Shown here: piece after piece, positions 1 through 18,364 of the stretch
Layout: each line of letters starts with the position of its first letter
Position numbering within the stretch: the first letter of the stretch is position 1
Assembly: GCF_000002985.6 (NCBI RefSeq)
Contig: NC_003283.11
Coordinates: 19,965,501 to 20,029,500 of the forward strand
Reading direction: 5' to 3'
Source of the DNA: Caenorhabditis elegans
Lineage: Eukaryota; Nematoda; Chromadorea; Rhabditida; Rhabditidae
DNA: 64,000 nucleotides
Notes under the pieces: generated by a model
What the model was told of the DNA's origin: nothing
The model's input: only the letters and a program-made list of their open reading frames with translations
The model's database searches: none
Position numbers and translations under genes: made by a program

Positions 1-199
1 CTCTTGCGATTATTTCCATCTACTCGAATGTTGTTCTACAAAAGTGTTGGAATGTTAAAATTAATTATAGTTTTGAAATGAAGTCAGAATATCCTGCCCA
101 TTACCTTAGTAGCATGTAGCAGGTGAATAAATCCAACAACAGATGAAAAAACGCATTACCTTATAATACAATCCTACACAATCATTTCCATTCCCCTCA

Positions 200-7059
<6,860 letters not shown>

Positions 7060-7788
7060 GAATTAAATAAAAACTGTTAATGATTAGTATTTTTTACTGA
7101 AAAACTGACATTTCATCGTTTTTTTTTCTTGGAATTGCACCAAAATTTGACATTGAATATTTTTCATATGATTTCACATAAATCGTCCAAAACAAAAAAA
7201 AAATAGAAAACCCTGTTTATTGATTAAATAGTGATCTACCAGAAAATATATCAGGAAAAACGCAGAAAAGAGATTCAGGAAAAAAAAAGATGCTGAAACA
7301 CTTTGGAATAGTCAGACGGTGAGGGAATCGGAGAAGAGTGAGAAAAATTGCGTTAACATTTTAGGCCAACAATTAATGTGAGCAATGGATAAAGAGGACG
7401 CGCTACGATGCTCCGCTCGTAGCGGCGGAGCGCGCATGCATCACGCGATCGAATCCGTCACAATTAGGCTTTAATTGATTTTAATCTGCCCAATTCGGAT
7501 AAAATGCGCCGAAAAATGAATTCACCGGACTAGAACGCTTTAAAAACTAATTTGAAACAGAAGTGGAAGGTAGAATTGCCGAAAAATGCCATGTGCTCAT
7601 TTGAACTAGCGTGAATTGAACAAAAGTCGAACTGATCATGTCAACTAATAAAACGTTCCCAGCTGTTTTTTGAAAAAAAAACTAATAACCTTACTTTTCC
7701 GAGAATCAAGATTATTACTGCCCTGACACCATTGAGCAGCTGAAAAAAAAATGAAAAAGCCACTTTTTTTCTCATTTTCGCCATTTTT
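7060..7788. other. intergenic spacer between srh genes 1 and 2
   Basis: AT-rich spacer with no coding signal seen. It contains an unusually GC-rich patch at about 7389-7455, with overlapping inverted repeats such as CGCTACGA/CTCGTAGCG and GCTCCGC/GCGGAGC. The 5' control region of srh gene 2 must lie here or be very short. Confidence 0.6.
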
Positions 7789-9563
7789 ATGTGGCTGGAC
7801 AGCCTTGCTTCCGATGCTGTTCACGCAAGAATTCTACATATTCTCACTTGCATCGAAATTCCACTTCATACCTTCGGTGCCTACCTGATTGTAGTGAAGA
7901 CTCCGAAAAAAATGAAAATGGTTAAAGCTAGCATGCTCTGGCTTCACTTTACTGGAGCATTGGTTGATATTTTTATGAGCTTTATTGGAATCCCAGTGAT
8001 CATTTTACCGGCTTGCTCTGGGTACCCATTGGGGGTCTCATTACTTTTAGGTATTCCGACGTCAGTTTTGCTTTACATTGGGATTTCTTGTGTTGGAGGT
8101 AATTTTTAATTTTATTTCAACTGTAGGGAATGGAGTTATCAATTGATAAAACTATGTATCCAGGACGGTTGTAGACATCAAGTGGGAGGCTTGAGACTAT
8201 CTGAAAAATTTTTAGTCATTAGTAAATTTGTTAGTAAGGAATAATCTTGTTATAGGTATTAAATAATTTTGTTAGTAATCAATAATGTTAATACTAAGTA
8301 ATAATGTTGATAGTTGTGTAATATTACTATAATTGGTATTTAGTAATGTTCTAGTAATTAATATAATTGTTAGTAATTAATGATAATGTTTGTTAGCTGC
8401 TAATGATGTAATGAATAATAGTGTTGTCAATGATTAATAACGTTATAGTATTGGTAATTAATAATGTTGTTAGTAATAAATAATAATTAGCAAAACTGTT
8501 AGTATTTAATAGAACCATTTTAAGTAATTAATAATATGGTTAGTAACTAATAATACCGTTATAAATCCTTAATAACGCTATAAATATTTAATAGTACTGC
8601 TATTAATTATTAATAATGCTGTTAGTAATTAATAATACTGTTAGTAATTATTAATATTGTTAGTAGTTAATAATTTTGCTAGTAATTCATATACTGTTAC
8701 GAGTATTTAATAATATTGCTAGTTATTACTAATGTTGTTTGTAAATTTATTTCAACTGTAACCTTATTCGTTTCAGTAATTGGTGTATCTGTCCTTACCT
8801 TCCTTGAAAACCGGCATCATCAACTAATCAGAGGATCTTCTGAACCAAGATCCTGGAAGCAAATGCTATATATCCTATTCAACTACCTCGTATCTATAAC
8901 ATTTATAGCTCCAGCGTTTTTCAACATACCTAGTGAAGAGCAAGGAAGGGCATATACTTTTGAGGTAAGTTATTATTATGATTATCATTATTATCATGTA
9001 TCCGTATCCGTTTTAGAATCCGTCTTCCAGAAAATCCCCAACATACCCAACGATATTCCTTTTCGCCCTGGATTCTTCGCCCTATCAACTGACAACCAAG
9101 TCTACAGCATTTGCATTATTTCCCTTATCTTCGTAGTCTGCCCACAAATTATACTCTTCGTCTTGTTAATATTCCGATATCTCACCCAAACTCGATCCCA
9201 GTCCCCGGCAACACTTCGCTTACAACTTTTATTTTTCATTGCTATGTGTTTCCAGCTATCTATACCGTTTTTAGTAATCTTTTTACCGGCGGCTTATATA
9301 GTTTTTGCAATTCAATATGATTATTATAATCAAGGTATGAATAATTAATTAATTATGCATGTGCTATAAAAAAAGGTTCAGGAGCAAACAACTTGTGTAT
9401 GGCGGCAATTACATTTCACGGAGTTTGTACTACATTAGTCATGATAATCGTGCATAAACCTTATCGTCAAGCAACTTTTAGCATATTACACTTGAAATCG
9501 GTTCGGCCATTGAAAACTGAGAATAATTCTAGACCATTGTGGAACACACTGAGAATGGCATAA
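7789..9563 (+). CDS. srh-family serpentine chemoreceptor (srh gene 2), 4 exons
   Basis: Exons 7789-8098, 8777-8964, 9031-9334 and 9382-9563 give 327 residues. It is a close tandem paralog of srh gene 1: the same IPLHTFGAYLIVVKTP block, PACSGYPLGVSLLLG, NIPSEEQGRAYTFE, YYNQ at the final splice and IVHKPYRQATF near the end, with identical intron phases. The C-terminal tail is about 20 residues longer than in gene 1. Srh proteins are G-protein-coupled chemoreceptors. Intron 1 is 678 bp, where gene 1 has 48 bp, because of an insertion described separately. Exon 3 could begin at another AG a few bases upstream, but 9031 keeps alignment with both other srh genes. Confidence 0.9.
8126..8760. repeat. 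intron insertion derived from srh gene 3, with 15 bp direct duplication
   Basis: The 15-mer TTTATTTCAACTGTA occurs at 8111-8125 and again at 8746-8760. Removing the 635 bp between leaves an ordinary 43 bp intron. The inserted DNA starts with about 80 bp that closely match (few mismatches) the antisense edge of srh gene 3 exon 3 (10578-10653). It continues with the same degenerate TTAGTAATTAATAATGTTG repeat found in the adjacent intron of that gene. Confidence 0.85.
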
Positions 9564-9770
9564 AACATTTGCATCGAGATAATTTAAACTACTGTCTTGC
9601 TGTTTTTAATACAATGTGTTGCGTATTAATAATATATGTATGTATATACGCATGTTGAATATTTGATTACAGTAATTGATTGTTACAGATAATATATTTA
9701 TTTGTCAATTGATTGCTATAAAAGTTCAAATGTTTTATGAATGTTTACTGTTGTGCGGTAAAAAAGATGC

Positions 9771-9903
9771 CTATCTATAGTGTAATCTATATCTGTAACT
9801 TGGTACATAGCAACCTAAAGTCTTTCGGTTTTTCTCTGTGTCGTAAAAACAGTAGGCCACCTACATATGTACCAAGTTACAAATATAGATCACACTATAG
9901 ATA
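9771..9903. repeat. short hairpin (MITE-like) element
   Basis: About 36 bp near 9772 (TCTATAGTGTAATC, then GTAACTTGGTACATA) recurs inverted near 9865-9903 with two or three mismatches, around a loop of roughly 55 bp. The size and structure suit a small non-autonomous fold-back element downstream of srh gene 2. Confidence 0.75.
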
Positions 9904-10109
9904 TACATGTTTATACTGCTCAGCGGCAATGTATCTTTGTAATTATCATCCTTAACCTTACGATATTATTACCAACTAATTTGAGAATACAAAAATCACG
10001 TTATATTTAAATCCCAGTACGAAAAATAAATAAAAAAAACATCAAAATACCAGGGTTCAAAAATACACGGTTCAAAACTACTATACATATATTCTAGAAA
10101 TAAAAATAT

Positions 10110-12820
10110 TCAATTATCCTGCTGAGACCTGTTCACAGTTTTCCAAATCAGTTGAGAATTGGCTCCTCGTTTAGAGCTCAAGTGGAATATTTCAAGTGTC
10201 GCCTGCCGATAAGGTGTATGTACAATAAGCATGGTGACGGTAGAGAGCACACCATGAAATGCTATTGTGCAAATTGCAAGGTTGGATGCAGCTGAAACTT
10301 TGAACACAAGAAATTTAAAGAAAGAAGAAGCCGTAATCAATAATAATACCTTGATTAAAATAACCCAACACAATGGACATAATAATATAGATCACTGGAA
10401 ATGCTAGCACAAATATTGGAATGAACACTTGCAGGCACATTGCGAAGAAAAATTGCTTTTGCAGCCGGCTGGTAGCTGCTGATTGGGAAGTTGTGCGGAA
10501 TAAGTGCCAGGATATTGAAATTACAAATACGATTATTTGAGGAATGAACAGTGATAGCATGAAAATCATGGATAAGCAGGGAATAGAGTTATCAATTGAT
10601 AAGATTATGTATCCAGGACGGTTGAAGACATCAAGTGGGAGGCATGGGACTTCCTGGAATTTTTTTAGTAATTAATAATGTTGTTGTTAGTAATTAATAA
10701 TGTCGTTAGCAATTGATAATAATGTTGTAAGTAATTTATTATGCGGTTAATTGTTAATAATGTTAATAATAATTAATAATAGTGCCAGCAATTAATAATT
10801 AGTACGTAATGATGTTGTTAATTATTAATGATGCTGTGAATAATGTTATTAAAAGTAATTAAATATTGTTAGTGATTCATAATATTGTTGAAAATTAATA
10901 ATGTTGGTACTACATAATTAATAATATTATTAGTAATTAAAAATGTTGTTAGCAATAATTAATACTGGTATAAGTAATTTATAACGTTGTTTGTAATTAA
11001 TAATTAGTACGCAATGATGTAGTTCATTATTAATGATGCTGTGAATAATGTTATTGAAAGTAATTAAAAATTGTTAGTGATTTATACTAATGTTGAAAAT
11101 AATAATGTTGGTAGTAATTAAAAATGTTGTTAGTACATAATTAATACTGGTATAAGTAGTTAATAATAGTGTTATAAGTAATTAATACTAGTGTGCTAGT
11201 AATATATAATGTTGTTAGTAATTAATGATACTGTTATAATTATTAGTGTTGTTAGTAATTAATACAGTCATTGTTAATTAATTTTTAGTATTCCTTTCAC
11301 TCAGCTTTGACGTTAGTCTGTAATTAACAATGATATTTGTCATTAATCATAATGACGTTATTAATTAATTTTGTTGTTAGTAATTAACAATGTTGTTAAT
11401 TATTAATAACGTAATTAGAAATTAATAAAACTGTTAGTAATTCATAATGATGCTAGGAATTAACACTTTTTTGCAAAAAAAAAATTTTTGGAATTTTGGG
11501 AGAATTAATATGGTAAAAAACTGCTAATTTTTTTTTAGCATTTTGGGTACGTTTCTGGATCAAGAAATTCAATTTTGGCCGCGCTACAGGCGTTTTGGTC
11601 TTTAATTCATTTTTAATGGGCACCTACCAGGGGAAAATAGGGTGGAAAAAAATTTTTTGGAATTTTGGGAGAATTAATATGGTAAAAAATAGCTAATTTT
11701 TTTTTAGTATTTTGGGTACGTTTCTGGATCAAGAAATTCAATTTTGGCCGTGCTACAGGTGTTTTGGTCTTCAATTCATTTTTTTACATACATATGACTG
11801 CACTTTTTTGCAAAAAAAAAATTTGGAATTTTGGGAGAATTAATATGGTAAAAAATTGCTAATTTTTTTTTAGTATTTTGGGTACGTTTCTGGATCAAGA
11901 AATTCGATTTTGGCCCGCGCTACAGGCGTTTTGGTTTTCAATTCATTTTTAATGGGCACCTACCAGGGGAAAATAGGGTGGAAAAAAATTTTTAGAATTT
12001 TGGGAGAATTAATATGGTAAAAAATTTCTAAATTTTTTAAAAAGTATTTTGGGTACGTTTCTGGATCAAGAAATTCGATTTTGGCCGCGCTACAGGCGTT
12101 TTGGTCTTCAATTCATTTTTTTAACATATATTGTTAGTAATTAATAATATTGTTATAAGTAATTAATAATATTCTTGTCAGTCATTAATAATATTGCTAT
12201 TAATCAATACTGTTGTTTTTATTAATAATGTTATTAGTAACTCTTCTACTCAGCCTACCGTTATTGTCAGCTCAAGCCCTAGTTCCTGATCTGGGATGTT
12301 CAGATATGTCGGTATAGGAAATGTAAGTGAGATTGTGTAATGCACCGCTATATATAAAGCCCTCCGCCATCCCCTCCCGCCGTGCCCATTAATAAGTCGA
12401 TGGTGACGATCTTCGAAGAATATTAGAATCGTAACGACTATCACTGAAACATGGAGAATCATATATTTTTCTGACTTATAGAGTAGTCCACCTACCGCCG
12501 ACTGAAGAAATTCCAAAGTACAACTGAATCGCTGTAGGAACCCCAAGTTTCGTTAGAACCCCTAATGGATATCCAGAACATGCCGGCAAATTTAGTACGG
12601 GAGAAGTGAAAAAGCTTATATAACCATCTACACAAGCTCCTACGAGATGAAGAAGTAGCATGTTTCCCTTGACGCTTTTCATTTTGGTGGGTGTCTTGGC
12701 TAGTATTATATATACACCAAAACCATGAACGGGAATCTCGATTATAGTCAGAATATGTAGAAATATAGAATAAAAATCGTCAGTGTCCAGGAAGTTTTGG
12801 GTATTTTGACAGGTAGCCAT
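10110..12820 (-). CDS. srh-family serpentine chemoreceptor (srh gene 3), 4 exons
   Basis: On the minus strand, exons 12496-12820, 12259-12443, 10350-10653 and 10110-10291 give 331 residues. Class marks: IEIPVHGFGVYIILAKTP, PACSGYPLGVLTKLGVP, a second exon with FFEDRHHRLI and LNIPDQELG, TSRLQKQFFFAMC, FNQ at the last splice, and MLIVHTPYRQATLEIF. It is more diverged from srh genes 1 and 2 than they are from each other, but keeps the same exon lengths and phases. Intron 2 is 1.6 kb and filled with two kinds of repeat. Intron 1 is 52 bp. The gene converges with srh gene 2, their stops lying about 550 bp apart. Confidence 0.9.
10657..11465. repeat. degenerate AT-rich repeat in srh gene 3 intron 2
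   Basis: Irregular repeats of TTAGTAATTAATAATGTTG fill this part of the intron. The same repeat fills the insertion in intron 1 of srh gene 2. A short stretch of it returns at 12125-12240. Confidence 0.85.
11470..12122. repeat. tandem repeat, about four ~170 bp units
   Basis: Four units share GGAATTTTGGGAGAATTAAT, then GGTACGTTTCTGGATCAAG, then a GCTACAGGCGTTTTGG segment. They start near 11490, 11668, 11822 and 11992. Two alternative spacers follow, one with GGGCACCTACCAGGGG and one without, so the array may be a duplicated two-unit block. Confidence 0.85.
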
Positions 12821-13486
12821 TGGAAAAGCAAATGAGCGAGTAAAGAGGCTTGAGCTTTATTGCAATTGTTCGAGATTTTCACCTGTCACGGATTTATGAA
12901 CATTGCTATAAAACCTGATATTGATCAATTTGTGACGTTTTCGGTTGGGATTGTTTCATTGTTAATTAAACCTAAAAGCGTAAAGTTGCAAAAAATAAGA
13001 CAAACCCCTCTCATTTTTTGCTCATTTCTAGAATTTTCAAAAAAGTTGCAAAAAATAAGACAATACCGTTTAGTAATGTATTAAACTACTCGCATTTGCC
13101 TCCTCAATAAATAACATGAAAATTAAAAATAATATTCGTTAAACTAAAATTGTTTATAGTTACACCTAAACAAAAATCGATATTGAAAAAATATTCAACA
13201 GTAGAGAAAAAAAAACAAAATTTATCAAATAAAAAATTTTTAAATTGATTTATTGAAAAAAAAACACATATGTATATCGAGAAAAAATACAAAAAATAAT
13301 CGGAGAAGATAATTATAGGAGAAAAACTAATCTGACCATTGAAGTAACATGAAAATTAAAAAACAAAGTAATGTTTAGTTATGAATAGCTTTTTTTTGAT
13401 TTTTAAGCCAATTTGTTTTTGTGGTTATTAGTCAGAAAAAATAAATCGTTTGTTTTTTTTTTGCTTTTTTTTACTTCAAAAAATAA
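12821..13486. other. intergenic spacer, no gene seen
   Basis: AT-rich DNA between the divergent 5' end of srh gene 3 and the 3' end of coiled-coil gene A. A GTTGCAAAAAATAAGACAA motif is repeated at about 12985 and 13044. Nothing else supportable was found. Confidence 0.6.
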
Positions 13487-16376
13487 TTATTTCGGCTTCA
13501 AAATTCGTAAGAATTCCTCCAGGGCGTTGATTTGCTCCATTTTCTGATGCTCCCCTGCCCATTCCATCAAGGCCTGCCGGTTTTGGAAAAACACATTTTG
13601 CAGGCATTTGCCGTACAAGTTCCATTGGATATTCAGAAGCTTTTGTTCTTCACGGCCAACTTTTATTTCCTGAAAAAAAAATGTTTAAATCTGAAATCAA
13701 ATGGAATAAATGTTCAGTTCAAACAATGATGTAGGGACAGAAATCCAAGAAATTGGATTAACGATGAGTTCAATTCTAAGCCTGAGCCTAAGCCTATGCC
13801 TAAACCTAAGGCCTTTTTTAAGTGTCTATGTGGTAATATACCAACGCTGACCTTTTTTCGATTCAAATAAACTCACGATTTTAACATTTTCCGCACATAA
13901 TTCAAAATTGATTGTGTGAAACGCCTTAGCCTTTTTGGTTTTACGAGTAGCTAGAGTTCCTACTGTCACCCCTTGTTTTTCAGCCTGAAATATAATAATT
14001 AAATTTTGAACATCTTTTTAAAAATTGCCTCTTCTTCTTTATTTTTCCAGTCCGAAATTGTTTTGTCCCACTCGTCCTTCGCAATCTTGTGCTTTTGAAA
14101 TATCTTCTGATAATCTTTATCATTGTATTTCTCTGCTTTTTTGCTCTCCGAAATGTTTTCGATTTCTTTCTCGATTTTTTTGAGATTTTTCCCGATTAAA
14201 TCCGCATGCTGGTTCACGACCACATTTCCCACACTAGAAAATAGCTGAATAAGAAAGAAAAGAAGATTTCTCTTTGTATCAATGTCAGCATTTATCTGCT
14301 CCTTCTCTTCTTTCAGCTCCGAATGCGTCTTTTCATTGTCTACGAGCTTCTGATTGTTCTTCGCATCATATCTTGCAGTGTTCTCACGGTCTCTCTCTTG
14401 TTTCGTTTTTTTCTAAAATGGTTCACGAATGATAACTAACAAGGGAAGTACTTCTGGGGTCATTCAAAAGAGCACCTCCTAAATAGGCCCCCACAAAAAA
14501 TCTGGCTGCATACGGGCACTTTCAACCAGAAACTAGTAAATCTGAAATTCAAGCCCAATTTTTCACGAAAATCATTGGTTCATAAAATGATTTAGTAGAG
14601 TTAATCTCAATTTTATTAAAGGTGGGTACCGAAATTTGGGAAATATTTTTAAATGACCCCAAATTTTCTCTTGATTCCGAATATCTAAGTGAAAAAATTC
14701 AAAAAAATGTCTCTGATTTTATATTTGAGCTTAAAATCGCGATTTTCATTTGTGCACCCATGAGCCTTTTCAAATTCGCACCGAAATAAATTATCCTCGG
14801 AGCGCGTTTGCCTCATTCAATTTCTCCACATATTTTTCCTTTTTTAAGTTTTTCACCGGATTCTGGCTTCCCTCATAAATCGATTTTGGGACCGAGAGAA
14901 TTTGTGTAGCTTTACGGCGCGTTGCGTGTCGCGTCGCGGCTAGTTTTAGTTGTAAAACAAAATTTTGTTGTCCGCGTGGAATACACGACTTTCCCACGCG
15001 TTGTCCGTCAGGCGATTGTCAATGGAGCGCGAAAATTCAATGAGAAAGGCCAGAACCCCGTGTTTTTCAGCTATTTTTATTCACTTTTGTCGTATAATAT
15101 TGAATTTTTTTCAAAAGTATATTTTTTCGTGATAGTTGAACATTTTATTAGCATAGAAATGAATAAAAATATCTGAAAAACTGAAAAACTGAAAATATAT
15201 CGAGACAATTAAATGAGACAAAAATTTGAAAAAGCTCATGAGGACGCAAATGAAAATCGCGATATAAAAGCTCAAATATAAAATCAGGGAAATTTTTTTG
15301 AATTTTTCCACATCGATATTCGAAATCAGGGGAAAATTTGGATTTCGGTACCCCACCTTTAAGTTTTGTAGACATGTGAACACTACAAGGAAACTCAAAC
15401 AAAAATTCGGAAAAAAAATTTCGAAAAATGTTTTCACTGAAAATTTTCACATTTTTTCTTAAATTTTTTCTTGAAGACGTCTGGAAAATGTTATAATGTC
15501 TATATAACGTAATAAAATAGAGATCAGAACTGAAAAACTCTGAATCATTGACTTTTGTGAAAAAATGGCCTGAAGCATTTTCAGAGCGACTTTTTTCCAG
15601 CTCAAAGTGCTCCTCTGCTGCTAAATTTATATGTAGGGGCCTATTTAGAAGGTATTCTTGGCACTTCCCACGTGAGAAAGATTGTATAATAACCTACGTT
15701 AGGCGTATTCGTAACGTTGGCACAAACTACTGCTCCATTTGTTCCGATCTCCAATTTTTCCGAGTTACCCATTTTTCTGCTTTTAGGAGCGACCGCTTCT
15801 GCCGGTGTTTGGTTCTAAAGTTACTTAAAAATTAGAATTAAAACTCAACTCATAGTTACTTACTTCAAAAAAGTCCGAGTTTGGGCGTTTAATTGCGCGC
15901 TTGTTTTGCACTGTATCAATGACAATTTCATTGTTCGAACGAATGATTGGTTCGTCTTCAATGTCCGGTCTTGCGTAGTCTAACGGCATCAGATGGCCTT
16001 CCGGAATTGACCGTTGACCATCATCTTCAAGTAGAAGAGCCTGTGCCCGATGGAATGCATTGTGCTCTACCAGTTGTCGTTCGGCTCGCTGTTGATTCTG
16101 TAACTTTATACTCTTCTAGAGGAAAATAAATTTTTAATTATTAAAAATTCAAAGAAAAAATCCTCTTTTTTTGTCTAATTCAATTCAACCAACCAGTTTT
16201 GCAAGTTGGTACTGCTCAGGAATAATCCCATGATCTACAAGATTTTTGACCCATTGCGCCGGTGGATTGTTCCCATTAGGTTCATTGCCTTGCTTGGCTT
16301 GAACCTGTGACGGAGCCTCGTTGTTGGAGCGACAGTTTTGGAACGTGTCCAAATCAATTATTGGTACCGGATCCAT
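13487..16376 (-). CDS. coiled-coil protein of unknown function (gene A), 6 exons
   Basis: On the minus strand, exons 16194-16376, 15864-16115, 15698-15814, 14029-14412, 13877-13984 and 13487-13669 give 408 residues. Every intron is phase 0. I do not recognise the family. The N-terminal third is polar and low in complexity. Residues about 185-312 are strongly charged and predicted coiled coil (KKTKQERDRENTARYDAK, then EKEIENISESKKAEKYN). The last 95 residues are more globular. The intron after 14029 starts with GC instead of GT (44 bp, frame-keeping). Intron 3 is 1.3 kb because of a fold-back repeat. TTTTTTTTCAG lies 6 bp before the ATG, typical of spliced-leader addition, but cis-splicing to upstream exons at 19789-20813 is also in frame. 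Gene B (25778-28678) is a paralog. Confidence 0.72.
14475..15652. repeat. diverged fold-back element in gene A intron 3
   Basis: The termini CCTCCTAAATAGGCCCCCAC (from 14475) and the inverted CCTTCTAAATAGGCCCCTAC (to 15652) match. Inner pairs also match in inverted order, for example GGTGGGTACCGAAATT near 14620 with its mirror at about 15343. At 14890-15060 lies a dispersed GC-rich repeat with GTTGCGTGTCGCGTCGCGGC, seen again, inverted, at about 21540-21710. Confidence 0.75.
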
Positions 16377-17493
16377 GATGTTCTGAAAAAAAAATTAAGT
16401 TGAACCGAACACATATAGGAGAAAAAGAAAGTAAACACGAAAGATTTATCAACTCGGTAGGCGCGTTTGCACATCCTGCGCACATTCTGCTCACATACTG
16501 CGCACTATTCTCTTTTGCTAGCTCCTTCTATGCAGAAAAACGCCGTTTAAGGATCGATTGCTAAATTTTGAAAGTAAGGGAATCTATTAACAAGTTCTAA
16601 TTTCGAAAAACCACTTTATTTCGCTGTTGTCGTCTCCAAAGTAAGAAGAATGGTGCGAACTATAGGGAGAGATGGAGAGCACAGACAAATTGAGCATTTT
16701 TGAAAATATTATTCTTGTGAGAAACGCAGAGAAAACCGTCAAATTTATAGTGAACAGGCCATAAAACGTTTTCTTTATCGCGTTGTGATAAGGAAACAAT
16801 GATGCAGGAGAGGAAATAAAATCAAGAAGAAGAATTTTTGTAAGTAAAAATTGAGAAATATTAGTTATTAAGTACCTATTCTGCAACAACTGTGCTATGA
16901 GAAGAACGAAAAGCTTGTAAACAACCTAATAAAACCATTTCAAAATAGTCTATCACGTATGCATGTGCGGGTGAGAAAAATCGCCACATTTTACGCGCAA
17001 AAAGCGAGAGAGCATGTGGATTTGTTCGCTGGAGCGCGCTTGCACGTTTTTTTTTATTTATTACACGGTAGCACAGAAACTAGATGGGTTGGTTCATGAT
17101 ACTCAGTCTGGAAACCTATATTGACTACTATCTCAAAACCCATCACAAAATCGATTTTGCGATGCATATAAGAAATGACCGCAATGAAATTATCTATCTT
17201 TATTTGTGATGAATTTTTGATTTTGGACTTCCTTGCTAAGTTATACACGTTTGTTCGGTGGATCGCGTTTGCACCCATCTAGCAACTGAACCACAGTGAG
17301 AAGGGCAGCCGGTGAGGACGTGATTCTTATATACGACCTCTATAGCTACATATATATATATATGGAACCTATATGTATATATGGAACCTATATGCCTAAT
17401 ACTTACATAATACCTACATATGTATATACCAAATACCTTTATATCTAATACATATATACCTAATAATTACAACAACTCTTTATTCACCCCCAT
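16377..17493. other. spacer upstream of gene A
   Basis: No coding exon could be supported. It contains several GCGCGTTTGCAC-type motifs (16457, 17035, 17266) and TA-rich simple sequence at about 17345-17465 (TATATATGGAACC and TACCTAATA variants). Promoter elements of gene A may lie here but none is recognisable. Confidence 0.5.
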
Positions 17494-18081
17494 TCAATTT
17501 GGAACTTTTCCACACAAGTATGTATTAAGAGTGGCATAACACTCGACATCATCCAGATTCCCATTGAAAAAGTGCCACTGAGCAGAAGTGAGGCCCGAGT
17601 CGACTTTTGCGTGTACATTTTGCGTCAGGCAGAATTGTACTCTACAATCTTATGAAATTGGTGTGCACCCTAGACTTCCTCTTACCCGCCAAGAATATCA
17701 GGTTGATTAACGCCAAAAGTGAAGCCAGCGGTGCCAGTTGTATGGCCATCTGTCCATTGATAACTGTTAGCCGGGGTACAAGACTGGACAGTTGGGCAGC
17801 TGGCTTTTCTGATCCCGCCAAGCCAGGCTACAGTGTTAGCGCCAGGGGATGCCTGATTGATAACAGCTCTGAGGAGGTCTGGAAACTGACAATTTCCTGG
17901 AAAAACTAGTACCTGTAAAGATATTACGTGTAGCTCTCATTGATTCATCGGTAGTTTGAAATCCCGAAAGTTTGGCTCCCTGAGCTTGACAGGCGGCTTC
18001 TGCACCGTCATGTTTGTTGTTCCCGAAGAATGCCTTTACAAGGGAAGTCGAAAAACTGAACCCCGGACTTTGACATGCCAT
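17494..18081 (-). pseudogene. C-type lectin-like domain remnant (clec type)
   Basis: On the minus strand the pieces read as a worm C-type lectin domain. They are CQSPGFSF, FFGNNKHDGAEAACQAQGAK, ANTVAWLGGIRKASCP, YQWTDGHTTGTAGFTFGVNQP and, after a clean 44 bp intron, WHFFNGNLDDVECYATLNTY followed by LCGK and a stop at 17494-17496. Such proteins are usually secreted sugar-binding or immune-type factors. No signal peptide is encoded upstream, and the second conserved cysteine appears to be a valine. The only GT/AG pair that joins the first and second pieces in frame would be a 16 bp intron, far below the worm minimum. I therefore call it a truncated, frame-broken copy; a missing upstream exon set is less likely. 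Confidence 0.65.
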
Positions 18082-18364
18082 AGTAATTTTTCGATAAAAG
18101 AGTGAAAATAATGATCTCTCCAAAAAATTTAGCTGCCCCGGTCCAGGTTCAGCAAAGTTATGACGTTTTGAAAGTGCCGAAAAAAATTCCTTGACCAAAC
18201 CCTAGCAAAAAAACTTTCGAATTTTCAAAAAAAAAAAAATTTTCTAAAAATTGATAAAAACTATTGTAACTTATCCAAAAATGTGAAAAACATATATTAT
18301 GCACATTTTTTCTTCCCACGGACAAAAAACCACATTGCTTGATCTACATATCTTGAGCAAAATT

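Noticed and set aside
14791-14997. Minus-strand frame MGKSCIPRGQQ as an exon of gene A
   Set aside because: It overlaps a dispersed GC-rich repeat inside the fold-back element and lacks splice sites in phase.
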